Below, piece by piece: positions 1 through 8,024 of a stretch of 64,000 bases of DNA; the stretch's first letter is position 1, and the number at the start of each line of letters is the position of its first letter. The translations under genes were made by a program, and so were the position numbers. The notes below the pieces were generated by a model, which saw nothing but the letters and a program-made list of their open reading frames with translations, had not been told where the DNA came from and did no database searches. The stretch spans positions 923,501 through 987,500 of the forward strand of contig NZ_LS483470.1 of the NCBI RefSeq assembly GCF_900478135.1, in the 5' to 3' direction. The DNA comes from Leminorella richardii (GTDB lineage Bacteria; Pseudomonadota; Gammaproteobacteria; Enterobacterales; Enterobacteriaceae).

Positions 1-1299
1 GGTATCGACGGCGCAGAAGATGGCGTAGAAACTCATATGGCTGACCAGTCGCTGCTGGCCATTGAAGAGGCGGATATCGTGCTGTTTATGGTCGATGCCC
101 GCGCAGGCCTGATGCCTGCCGATACGGGCATTGCCAAGCACCTGCGCTCGCGGGAAAAGGCAACCTTTTTGGTTGCTAACAAAACCGACGGCCTTGACGC
201 TGACAGCGCTATTGGCGACTTCTACTCGCTGGGCATGGGAGAGGTGTATCCTATCGCTGCTTCCCACGGGCGCGGCGTTTTATCGCTGATTGAAACCGTG
301 CTGGGGCCAGTCGAGGAAGATGAAGACGCCTCTGACGAAGAAGACGATTGGGAAGATTTTGGTGCCGAAAACCCGGAAGAAGAGGGTGAAGGCGAAGAAG
401 AATTCGACAGCGCCTATCTGGAAAGCCTGCCTATTAAGCTGGCGATCGTTGGCCGCCCCAACGTGGGTAAGTCCACGCTGACTAACCGCATTTTGGGTGA
501 AGAGCGGGTTGTGGTGTACGACATGCCGGGCACCACCCGTGACAGCATCTATATCCCCATGACGCGGGACGAGCGCGAATACGTGCTGATTGATACTGCT
601 GGGGTGCGCAAGCGCGCCAGAGTGACGGAAACTGTCGAAAAGTTCTCCGTTATTAAAACCCTACAGGCCATTGAGGACGCAAACGTCGTTCTGCTGGTGA
701 TTGACGCCCGCGAGGGGATTTCCGATCAGGATCTGTCCCTGCTGGGCTTTATTATTAACAGCGGTCGCTCGCTGGTGATTGCGGTTAACAAGTGGGACGG
801 TCTGTCTCAGGAAGTTCGCGAGCGGGTTAAAGAGACGCTGGATGAGCGCCTAGGCTTTGTCGACTTTGCTCGCGTGCACTTTATTTCCGCTCTGCACGGC
901 AGCGGCGTGGGTAATCTGTTTGAGTCCGTACAGGAAGCCTACCGCTGTGCAACTCGTCGCGTCAGCACGTCGCTGTTGACCCGCATTATGCAGATGGCAC
1001 AGGACGACCACCAGCCGCCTTTGGTTGGCGGCCGCAGAGTGAAGCTGAAGTACGCTCACGCGGGGGGCTACAACCCACCCATCGTGGTGATCCACGGCAA
1101 CCAGGTGAAAGATCTGCCGGATTCGTACAAGCGTTACCTGATGAACTACTTCCGTCGCTCGCTGGAAGTGATGGGTACGCCTATTCGCATTCAGTTTAAA
1201 GAGGGTGATAACCCGTTTGCAGGGCGCCGCAACAAGCTGACTCCAACGCAGCAGCGCAAGCGCCGTCGACTGATTAAGCATATCAAAGGCCGCGGCTAG
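1..1299 (+). CDS. der: GTPase Der (EngA), 5' end outside the window
   Basis: Tandem-domain GTPase needed for maturation of the 50S ribosomal subunit. The frame is open from base 1, so the N-terminal part of G domain 1, including its P-loop, lies outside the window. Visible are the G4 motif NKTD of domain 1 (about 178-189), a strongly acidic linker (about 310-410), then the complete second G domain: P-loop GRPNVGKST near 451, DTAG near 592 and NKWD near 787. The KH-like C-terminal domain ends in a basic tail. The 432 residues present, against about 490 for the family, leave roughly 60 missing. A hairpin follows. The match to enterobacterial Der is very close; only the start is unseen. Confidence 0.97.
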   Translation, partial: GIDGAEDGVETHMADQSLLAIEEADIVLFMVDARAGLMPADTGIAKHLRSREKATFLVANKTDGLDADSAIGDFYSLGMGEVYPIAASHGRGVLSLIETVLGPVEEDEDASDEEDDWEDFGAENPEEEGEGEEEFDSAYLESLPIKLAIVGRPNVGKSTLTNRILGEERVVVYDMPGTTRDSIYIPMTRDEREYVLIDTAGVRKRARVTETVEKFSVIKTLQAIEDANVVLLVIDAREGISDQDLSLLGFIINSGRSLVIAVNKWDGLSQEVRERVKETLDERLGFVDFARVHFISALHGSGVGNLFESVQEAYRCATRRVSTSLLTRIMQMAQDDHQPPLVGGRRVKLKYAHAGGYNPPIVVIHGNQVKDLPDSYKRYLMNYFRRSLEVMGTPIRIQFKEGDNPFAGRRNKLTPTQQRKRRRLIKHIKGRG

Positions 1300-1332
1300 T
1301 CACGGCTATTGGCTGTTTAGGTGAGTTAAAAA

Positions 1333-1356
1333 TCAGGGCGCCGTTTGGCGCCCTGA
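1333..1356. terminator. Bidirectional terminator between der and the antiporter gene
   Basis: A 10-bp perfect GC-rich stem with a GTTT loop lies between two convergent genes. On the minus strand the stem is followed by a run of T, so it should stop the antiporter transcript well. On the plus strand the T run is weak (GTGTTTATA). Confidence 0.8.
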
Positions 1357-1388
1357 GTGTTTATAGAGTCGTTAGAGTGATTGGAAAC

Positions 1389-3215
1389 TTAGCCTGCTTT
1401 CGGCCGCTGTTCTGCACCCTGTGGCGCAGTAGGTTCATCTTCCTGCGGCAGCTCGAAGTCAGTGTCGGTTTGGATAAGCGCTTCAGTCTCTGCCATCAGC
1501 TCGGCTTCCTGCTCTTCGCTGACTTCTGTTGGCGTCATCATCTCATCCTTACGCAGCGAGTCGACCAGTTCGGAAACTTCGTCGTCGGCGACGCCCAGTA
1601 CCTTCAGGGCTTCGGCTCCGATATGTAGGCTGCTTTCCAGCGTTTCGATAACCACCCAGTTGGCGCCGGCTTCTAACAGTCTGTCCTTCAGATCCATATC
1701 GAGTACTCGAGCGAGGATTTTCACCATCGGATAGAGGGATCTTATCGTTGTAACAGCCTTCAGCGCGCTGGCGCTGTGGTCGATAGAGACGATGACCATT
1801 TGCGCCTGCTCAACGCCGATAACGTTAAGCAGCTTGGGATCGGTAATGTCGCCAAAGTAGGCGGGAATGCCTGCCTTTTGCGCCTTTTTGACGATTTCAG
1901 GGTTCTTCTCAATCACGATGTGTGGAATCGCGGAGTCCTGTAGCATCTGTGCCAGAACGTAGCCAGTATCGCCATAGCCAGCAACCACCACTTTTGCGCT
2001 ATGGGCGGCGTCTGCGGGCTTAAGCGCGTCGGTATCTATGTCGTCGGCGGTCATCTTTCTGGTCAGGCGGCAGCCAAGCGCATAGAGGCTAGGGGTAAAC
2101 GCCATACTGACAGAAATAATGCCGATGCCGACAATAAACGTCGCGTCATCGATAACGCCAAACGCTTTGGCAACGCCAAACAGGACAAAACCGAACTCAC
2201 CGCCCTGACACAGTAGGAAGGCCACTTTAGTCGCCGCTTCTTTAGACGTACCAAACAGCAGTGATAGCAGAAAAAGTATAATGATTTTCAGCAGCAGAAT
2301 GACTGCCACGTGGCTGATGAAGTAGAACGGTGACTGAGCCAGCGTGGCAAAATCAATAGACATGCCGACCGAAATAAAGAACAGGCTCATCAGCAGGCTT
2401 TTGGCCGACTCGACGCTGGCGTGGATCTGGAAGCCGTACTTCGAGGTTGAGAGCATCATCCCCATGATAAAGGCACCCAGTGCCATCGACAGGCCAAAGT
2501 GATCCATGATGTAGGCGGCGAGCACCACGGCGAACATCACAAACAGCGAGAAGCTTTCGCGATAGCCCTTTCTGGCCATGCGGTTCAGCAGCCACGGCAC
2601 TCCGTAGCGGCCAAAGACGATAACCACTAGCAGCGCGCCGATGACCGACAGCGTCTGCATCCACATCGGTGAGTCGTCCGGCAATACAGCGATTTTATCC
2701 GACAGCAGCGGGACCAGTGCCAATAGGGGCACAATAGCCAAATCCTGCATCAGCAGAATGGCAAAGCCGATACGCCCGTGCTCGCTGGAGAACTCGTTGT
2801 GGTCCTGAAGTATTTGGATCACGAAAGCCGTAGAAGAGAGCGCCATCGTTAGCCCGATAATGATAGCGGCGTTCATGGCGTAGCCGAACAGATAGAAATA
2901 GCCGCCAATCGCCGCACCGCTGAGTAAAATTTGCAGCGAGCCGAGGCCGAATACCATGCGGCGCATTGACCAAAGGCGTTTTGGCTGCATTTCCAGGCCG
3001 ATAATAAACAGCAGCAGCACAATGCCAAATTCGGAAATATGTAGAATTTGGTCTACGTGTTCTTTAAGAATGATTTGCCCCGGCGTATAAGGGCCAATAA
3101 TAATGCCGGTGAGCAATAGGCCAAGAATAGCGCCAAGGCCAATCTTTTTGGACAGCGTCACCGCAACGGCGGCAACGAACAAAATAATAACTAAAAGCAG
3201 CATCGGGTCATTCAT
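1389..3215 (-). CDS. CPA2 family monovalent cation:proton antiporter with RCK domain (KefB/KefC type)
   Basis: Probable K+/H+ or Na+/H+ antiporter of the inner membrane, 608 residues. The first ~380 residues are a string of hydrophobic segments typical of the CPA2 exchanger domain (for example the LLLFIIGLEMQP and ALSSTAFVIQIL stretches). At ~405-520 follows an RCK/TrkA-N Rossmann domain with the nucleotide-binding motif GYGDTG and a conserved acidic residue at the end of the next strand (IVIEKNP). The tail is acidic. An AAGG ribosome site precedes ATG 3215. It stands alone, convergent with der, at a place where E. coli has only yfgJ, so it looks inserted into the der-xseA neighbourhood. KefB, KefC and YbaL cannot be told apart here, and no KefF/KefG partner is adjacent. 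Confidence 0.85.
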   Translation of the reverse strand: MNDPMLLLVIILFVAAVAVTLSKKIGLGAILGLLLTGIIIGPYTPGQIILKEHVDQILHISEFGIVLLLFIIGLEMQPKRLWSMRRMVFGLGSLQILLSGAAIGGYFYLFGYAMNAAIIIGLTMALSSTAFVIQILQDHNEFSSEHGRIGFAILLMQDLAIVPLLALVPLLSDKIAVLPDDSPMWMQTLSVIGALLVVIVFGRYGVPWLLNRMARKGYRESFSLFVMFAVVLAAYIMDHFGLSMALGAFIMGMMLSTSKYGFQIHASVESAKSLLMSLFFISVGMSIDFATLAQSPFYFISHVAVILLLKIIILFLLSLLFGTSKEAATKVAFLLCQGGEFGFVLFGVAKAFGVIDDATFIVGIGIISVSMAFTPSLYALGCRLTRKMTADDIDTDALKPADAAHSAKVVVAGYGDTGYVLAQMLQDSAIPHIVIEKNPEIVKKAQKAGIPAYFGDITDPKLLNVIGVEQAQMVIVSIDHSASALKAVTTIRSLYPMVKILARVLDMDLKDRLLEAGANWVVIETLESSLHIGAEALKVLGVADDEVSELVDSLRKDEMMTPTEVSEEQEAELMAETEALIQTDTDFELPQEDEPTAPQGAEQRPKAG

Positions 3216-3638
3216 CGGCTGACCTTCTTGTGACGGTTAATATCACTGGTTAGACCAGCGAGAAGTAGAGACTCCATGGCGTGATAATCCTTATCGCGTA
3301 GTGAGTGTACATCGGGCTGTTGCCGTTTTATGGATCGAACGATAGGCCCCGTAAGAGCGTGGCAAATTCGACGAAACGCAGTCTGAGTAAGGGCAGAGTG
3401 ACGAATAAGCGGTGCGTATTATACTCAAATGGATAAGATTCGTGCAGTCTTTATATGCTTTTTTTAATAAAAACGGATAGGAATCATTCTGAATAAGAAT
3501 AAAGAGATTCTCATTGCTGCGGTTAATTATTCATCAACTGCGTTGTTATATTTTTATTTAAAAATAGAATAGGGAAAGACTTCTGATATCGTGATGACTA
3601 ACGTTACGGCCCGGCGCCAATAAGGAATAAGAATAACT
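3216..3638. other. Intergenic region, divergent promoters
   Basis: About 420 bases between the divergent antiporter and AEC genes. The right half (about 3460-3600) is AT-rich and probably holds promoters for both genes, but I cannot point to a convincing hexamer pair. No short coding frame with a ribosome site and no repeat was found. Confidence 0.4.
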
Positions 3639-4598
3639 ATGATGTCGTGGGAAACGTGGCTATTTGCCTTTAACGTCACCGTGCCTAACCTGCTGATGCT
3701 CCTGATGGGAATAGGGCTGCGTCGTATTCGCCTGATCAACGACGAGTTCTGCGATTCCGCTAGCCGTCTGGTGTTTAACCTAGCGCTGCCCTGCATGCTG
3801 TTTTTCAGTATCGCCACCAATCAGAGTGGCCTCGCTGATCATCTACTGCTGATGACGTACGCTGGCGTGGGGACCTTTGTCAGCTGGCTGCTGCTTGAGC
3901 TGGTCGCGCCTTTTCTGGTAAAGGATAAAAAAGAGCGTGGCGTGTTTGTTCAGGGGGGCTTTCGCGGCAATGCCGCTATTTTAGGCGTGGCTTACTGTGC
4001 AATGGCCTTTGGCGCTGAAGGCGTTGCAATAGCCTCGTTTTATATCATCATGACCGTTATTTTATATAACGTGCTCTCTGTGGTCACGCTGACCCGCAGT
4101 CTGTCCGATTGTGAAGGAAGTCAGCTTGCCATTTTCAGCATGGTAAAGAATATTGTCAGAAACCCGCTAATTATCGGCATTCTGGCCGGGCTGCCGTTTT
4201 CCCTGCTGGCGATCCCACTGCCGGACGTGCTGATCCGCACTGGGGGCTATGTGTCCTCTATTGCGCTGCCGATGGCGCTGCTGTGCACCGGGGCCAGTCT
4301 GGACTTCCGCTCGATGCTCAAAACTTCTAACGTCGCCATCCTGGCGGGGATCGCCAGAGTGCTGGTGATACCGACACTGCTACTGCTCGGCGCTCTGCTG
4401 TGTGGTTTTCAGGGCGTTACGCTAGGGGTGATTTTCCTGCTGTCGGCAACGCCGACGGCGGCGGCCAGCTACGTGATGACGCGCGCCATGGGTGGCAACG
4501 CCACCTTGGCTGCCAACATTATCGGCTTAACGACATTGGGATCGTTTTTTACTACTGCGCTCGGCCTGCTGCTGCTTCGCGGTAGCGGACTGATTTAA
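3639..4598 (+). CDS. AEC family (auxin efflux carrier type) transporter
   Basis: Inner-membrane permease of 319 residues built almost entirely from about ten hydrophobic helices, the arrangement of bacterial AEC proteins such as YfdV and MdcF, which move organic acids such as malate or malonate. The conserved N-terminal NLLMLLMGIGLRR stretch, the central GGFRGNAAILG motif (~107) and the ATPTAAASYVMTRAMGG motif (~270) are all family hallmarks. AAGGA precedes the paired ATG codons at 3639/3642. It ends 16 bases before yfgJ and may be co-transcribed with it. The substrate is unknown, with no catabolic neighbour to suggest one. Confidence 0.85.
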   Translation: MMSWETWLFAFNVTVPNLLMLLMGIGLRRIRLINDEFCDSASRLVFNLALPCMLFFSIATNQSGLADHLLLMTYAGVGTFVSWLLLELVAPFLVKDKKERGVFVQGGFRGNAAILGVAYCAMAFGAEGVAIASFYIIMTVILYNVLSVVTLTRSLSDCEGSQLAIFSMVKNIVRNPLIIGILAGLPFSLLAIPLPDVLIRTGGYVSSIALPMALLCTGASLDFRSMLKTSNVAILAGIARVLVIPTLLLLGALLCGFQGVTLGVIFLLSATPTAAASYVMTRAMGGNATLAANIIGLTTLGSFFTTALGLLLLRGSGLI

Positions 4599-4614
4599 AT
4601 TGAGGATGAACACC

Positions 4615-4842
4615 ATGACTTCGCTGTGCCCACGATGCCATAAGGCTATGCTCTGGCAGGCTGGGGATCGTTTTTGCTGTGAAAGCTGCCGTAGAGTATA
4701 TCAACAGGTAGCGCGCTGCCCTGAGTGCGGGCAGCCGTTGGAGAAGCTTGCGGCCTGTGGTGCGGTGGACTACTTTTGCCAGCACGGTCATGGGCTAATA
4801 TCTAAAAAGCGGATTGTTTTGGAATATGACGAACAGCCGTAG
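4615..4842 (+). CDS. yfgJ: Zinc-ribbon protein YfgJ
   Basis: Small 75-residue protein with two CxxC zinc knuckles (CPRC and CESC), a third (CPEC), and the strongly conserved C-terminal stretch GAVDYFCQHGHGLISKKR, which matches E. coli YfgJ nearly exactly. Its function is unknown; the cysteine pattern indicates a rubredoxin-like or zinc-ribbon fold. I chose ATG 4615 because a GAGG ribosome site sits 9 bases upstream; in-frame TTG 4600 and ATG 4606 are less well placed. In E. coli yfgJ lies between xseA and der, so it marks the ancestral order here. Confidence 0.9.
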   Translation: MTSLCPRCHKAMLWQAGDRFCCESCRRVYQQVARCPECGQPLEKLAACGAVDYFCQHGHGLISKKRIVLEYDEQP

Positions 4843-4858
4843 CTTCGGTGAGGGCTTA

Positions 4859-6208
4859 CTACGTCAATTTGCGCACGGTAGTTACCGTGCTTTCTACCCA
4901 GCCGTCGCTTAAACGCGTGGCGATAGTATCGCCTTTGTTCACTGCTTCAACGCTTTTTAATGCCGCACTGCCTACGCCCTGAGTCACGCTGTAGCCTCTG
5001 GCTAGCGTCGCCAGCGGGCTGACCCCTTCAAGCTGTGTGTAGCCTACGCTAAAACGCTGACGCGCGGCGTTGAGCCTGCGCTCCATAGCTTCTCTTAACT
5101 GAAACTGGATCTGCTGGATCTGCTGCTGGCTTCGGTGCACCCGCCCCAGCGGCTGGGTTTGCTGTAATCTTTGATGCAGGCGTTCAGCCTTTTTACCTTC
5201 TCGCAGCAGTTTTTGCTGTAGGCTTTCTTCCAACCTACGCTGTAGCTTAATCAGAGCTGTCTGCTGGCGCGACAGGCGAAGCTGCGGGTGCTGCATTTGG
5301 AGACGGCTTTCCCGCTGGGTTAATGCCTGACGGCTGCGGGACAAGTAATAGTCCATTGCCATTTCAAGCCGCTGGCGCTGGGACAGCAGCTGGCGCACTA
5401 ACTCCGTCTGATTGCGGCTTACCAGCTCGGCGGCGGCCGAGGGCGTTGGCGCTCGCAGATCGGCGACAAAGTCGGCAATGGTGACGTCGGTTTCGTGGCC
5501 GACGGCGCTGACGACGGGGATCTGGCTTTGGTAAATCGCTCTGGCAACCGCCTCTTCGTTAAAGCACCACAGGTCTTCTAATGAGCCTCCGCCACGCCCG
5601 ACGATCAGCACGTCGCACTCGTTTCTCTGGTTGGCGAGCTCAATAGCGCGGACGATTTGCATCGTCGCCTCTGCGCCCTGAACCATGGTCGGGTAGATTA
5701 CGACCGGCAGGGAAGGATCGCGCCTTTGGAGAATGTGCAGCACGTCGTGCAGCGCGGCACCGGAAGCCGATGTCACGATGCCCACGCGCGTCGCAGGGGA
5801 GGGTAGCGGGCGTTTGCGAGCCGGATCGAACAATCCCTCTTCGGACAAGCGCTGTTTCAGCTGGTCAAATCGCTGCTGTAGCAGACCGTCACCGGCAGGC
5901 TGCATGCTTTCGGCAATCAGCTGATAGTCGCCCCGCGGTTCATACAGGGTAATCGTCGCCCGTACTAGCACCTGCTGGCCGTTCTGCGGGACAAAGGTCA
6001 CCCGGCGGTTAGCCGTGCGGAACATGGCGCAGCGCACCTGTGAGCGGTCGTCCTTTAGCGTGAAGTACCAGTGGCCGGAAGAGGGCTGAGAGAGGTTAGA
6101 GATTTCCGCCGAAAGCCAGATTTGCCCCATTTCCATTTCTAAAAGCTGACGCACCGTTTGGTTTAAACGGCTGACGGTAAAAATAGAAGGCGTTAGAGGT
6201 ATCGACAT
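4859..6208 (-). CDS. xseA: Exodeoxyribonuclease VII large subunit
   Basis: Large subunit of exonuclease VII, which degrades single-stranded DNA from both ends together with several XseB subunits. Its 449 residues compare with about 456 in E. coli. An N-terminal OB-fold (~10-105, with FTVSRLNQTVRQLLE and GHWYFTLKDD) precedes the catalytic domain, which carries the GRGGGSLEDLWCFN and GHETDVTIADFVADLRAPTP motifs (~200-265). A long basic coiled-coil region (~270-390) then leads to the conserved ending LARGYSVTQ. It is divergent from guaB as in E. coli. Confidence 0.97.
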   Translation of the reverse strand: MSIPLTPSIFTVSRLNQTVRQLLEMEMGQIWLSAEISNLSQPSSGHWYFTLKDDRSQVRCAMFRTANRRVTFVPQNGQQVLVRATITLYEPRGDYQLIAESMQPAGDGLLQQRFDQLKQRLSEEGLFDPARKRPLPSPATRVGIVTSASGAALHDVLHILQRRDPSLPVVIYPTMVQGAEATMQIVRAIELANQRNECDVLIVGRGGGSLEDLWCFNEEAVARAIYQSQIPVVSAVGHETDVTIADFVADLRAPTPSAAAELVSRNQTELVRQLLSQRQRLEMAMDYYLSRSRQALTQRESRLQMQHPQLRLSRQQTALIKLQRRLEESLQQKLLREGKKAERLHQRLQQTQPLGRVHRSQQQIQQIQFQLREAMERRLNAARQRFSVGYTQLEGVSPLATLARGYSVTQGVGSAALKSVEAVNKGDTIATRLSDGWVESTVTTVRKLT

Positions 6209-6320
6209 GTGACGGAGATCAAATTCTAAAACAGGGAGTTAATCTATCGATACTACATGGCTGGGCCGGTGAATCAAGCCCCATTTTAAAAAAAGTGTGG
6301 TGCAGCCCCCGTTTCCTCTG

Positions 6321-6326
6321 TATAAT
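6321..6326 (+). promoter_or_regulatory. Likely -10 element of the guaBA promoter
   Basis: A perfect TATAAT 57 bases before the guaB ATG. The -35 region 17 bases upstream (TGGTGC at 6298-6303) is weak, which would fit growth-rate or stringent control known for guaBA in E. coli, but no PurR operator was recognised. Confidence 0.55.
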
Positions 6327-6382
6327 TCCACGGCAATATTTTATCAGTTTCTCCCTTCAACCTACCCGGTGAGATATTGCCC

Positions 6383-7852
6383 ATGCTACGTATCGCGAAA
6401 GATGCCCTGACGTTCGACGACGTCCTATTAGTTCCCGCCCACTCTACTGTTCTGCCTAACACTGCCGAGCTTTCTACCCAGCTGACGAAGACCATTCGTT
6501 TGAATATTCCAATGCTTTCCGCCGCGATGGACACCGTGACCGAAGCGCGTCTGGCGATTGCGCTGGCGCAGGAAGGCGGTATCGGCTTTATCCATAAAAA
6601 CATGTCTATCGAGCGTCAGGCGGAGGAAGTTCGCCGCGTGAAGCGCCACGAAAGCGGAATTGTTACCGACCCTATCGCCGTTGGGCCGGAAACCACCGTT
6701 CGCCGTATTAAAGAAATGGCGCTGGAAAACGGCTTTGCCGGTTATCCAGTGGTGATTAAGAACAACGAGCTGGTCGGCATTATCACCGGTCGCGACGTGC
6801 GCTTTGTGACCGACCTTGACCAGCCCGTCAGTGCGCTGATGACGCCGAAAGAGCGTCTAGTAACCGTAAGCGAAAAAGAAGCCAAAGACCGCGATCTGGT
6901 GTTCCAGAAGATGCACGAAAAGCGCGTAGAAAAGGCGCTGGTGGTGGACAAGAAGTTCCAGCTGCGCGGCATGATCACCGTCAAAGACTACCAAAAGGCA
7001 GAGCAGAAGCCGAACGCCTGTAAAGACGAGCACGGTCGCCTGCGCGTAGGCGCTGCTGTCGGCGCTGGCGCGGGTAACGAAGAGCGCGTAGCCGCGCTGG
7101 TGGAAGCGGGCGTTGACGTGCTGCTGATCGACTCTTCTCACGGCCATTCTGAAGGCGTGTTACAGCGCATTCGCGAAACCCGAGCTGCCTATCCTAAACT
7201 GCAAATCATCGGCGGCAACGTTGCCACCGCCGCAGGCGCGAAAGCGCTGGTGGAAGCGGGCGTGAACGCAGTGAAAGTGGGCATCGGCCCTGGCTCTATT
7301 TGTACTACCCGTATCGTTACCGGCGTGGGCGTGCCGCAGATCACCGCTATCGCTGACGCGGTTGAAGCCGTAGGTGCAATGGGCATTCCGGTGATTGCTG
7401 ACGGCGGTATCCGCTTCTCAGGCGACATCGCCAAGGCTATCGCTGCGGGCGCTTCCTGTGTAATGGTCGGCTCAATGCTGGCGGGTACTGAAGAATCCCC
7501 GGGTGAAATCGAGCTGTATCAGGGGCGTTCATTCAAATCTTACCGCGGCATGGGTTCGCTGGGCGCGATGTCTAAAGGCTCGTCTGACCGCTACTTCCAG
7601 ACTGACAACGCCGCTGACAAGCTAGTGCCGGAAGGCATCGAAGGCCGCGTGGCCTATAAGGGCTACCTGAAAGCCATCGTGCATCAGCAAATGGGCGGCC
7701 TGCGCTCCTGCATGGGTCTGACGGGCTGTGGCACCATTGACGAGCTGCGCACCAAGGCAGAGTTTGTTCGCATCACCGGTGCGGGCATTCAGGAAAGCCA
7801 CGTTCACGATGTCACCATCACCAAAGAATCGCCCAACTACCGCATGGGCTAA
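6383..7852 (+). CDS. guaB: IMP dehydrogenase
   Basis: Oxidises IMP to XMP with NAD+, the committed step of guanine nucleotide synthesis, in the cytoplasm. The 489 residues form a TIM barrel interrupted by a CBS pair at ~93-205. The catalytic loop GPGSICTTR carries the active-site cysteine (~C305), and the flap contains the GMGSLGAMS and EGRVAYKG motifs. The start is ATG 6383 (MLRIAKDALTFDDV), matching enterobacterial GuaB, with GGTGAG just upstream; the in-frame TTG two codons earlier is rejected. guaA follows in the same direction after an unusually long, structured gap. Confidence 0.98.
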   Translation: MLRIAKDALTFDDVLLVPAHSTVLPNTAELSTQLTKTIRLNIPMLSAAMDTVTEARLAIALAQEGGIGFIHKNMSIERQAEEVRRVKRHESGIVTDPIAVGPETTVRRIKEMALENGFAGYPVVIKNNELVGIITGRDVRFVTDLDQPVSALMTPKERLVTVSEKEAKDRDLVFQKMHEKRVEKALVVDKKFQLRGMITVKDYQKAEQKPNACKDEHGRLRVGAAVGAGAGNEERVAALVEAGVDVLLIDSSHGHSEGVLQRIRETRAAYPKLQIIGGNVATAAGAKALVEAGVNAVKVGIGPGSICTTRIVTGVGVPQITAIADAVEAVGAMGIPVIADGGIRFSGDIAKAIAAGASCVMVGSMLAGTEESPGEIELYQGRSFKSYRGMGSLGAMSKGSSDRYFQTDNAADKLVPEGIEGRVAYKGYLKAIVHQQMGGLRSCMGLTGCGTIDELRTKAEFVRITGAGIQESHVHDVTITKESPNYRMG

Positions 7853-7858
7853 TGCGGT

Positions 7859-7931
7859 GCGGCTCTACTCTTGATGAGTACAGAGCCGCCCGTGTTTAAA
7901 CGAGAGGCGAGTTAAGCCAACACGCCTCTCG
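7859..7931 (+). promoter_or_regulatory. Two hairpins in the guaB-guaA spacer
   Basis: The first hairpin has arms GCGGCTCT (7859-7866) and AGAGCCGC (7882-7889). The second has 9-bp arms CGAGAGGCG (7901-7909) and CGCCTCTCG (7923-7931) and is followed by a pyrimidine-rich stretch. They may attenuate or process the guaBA transcript. Confidence 0.55.
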
Positions 7932-7952
7932 TATTCTTCTCGCTAACTCGGC

Positions 7953-7958
7953 TATAAT
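7953..7958 (+). promoter_or_regulatory. Possible internal -10 element for guaA
   Basis: A perfect TATAAT lies 66 bases before the guaA ATG and just after the two spacer hairpins. No good -35 is present at 17 bases (CGTATT), so this is a tentative guaA promoter. Confidence 0.4.
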
Positions 7959-8024
7959 GCCCGGTATTTTTCTTTTTCTTGCCCATCTTATCGGGCGTGA
8001 TTTTACCGTTTTTGGAAAGCGTAC

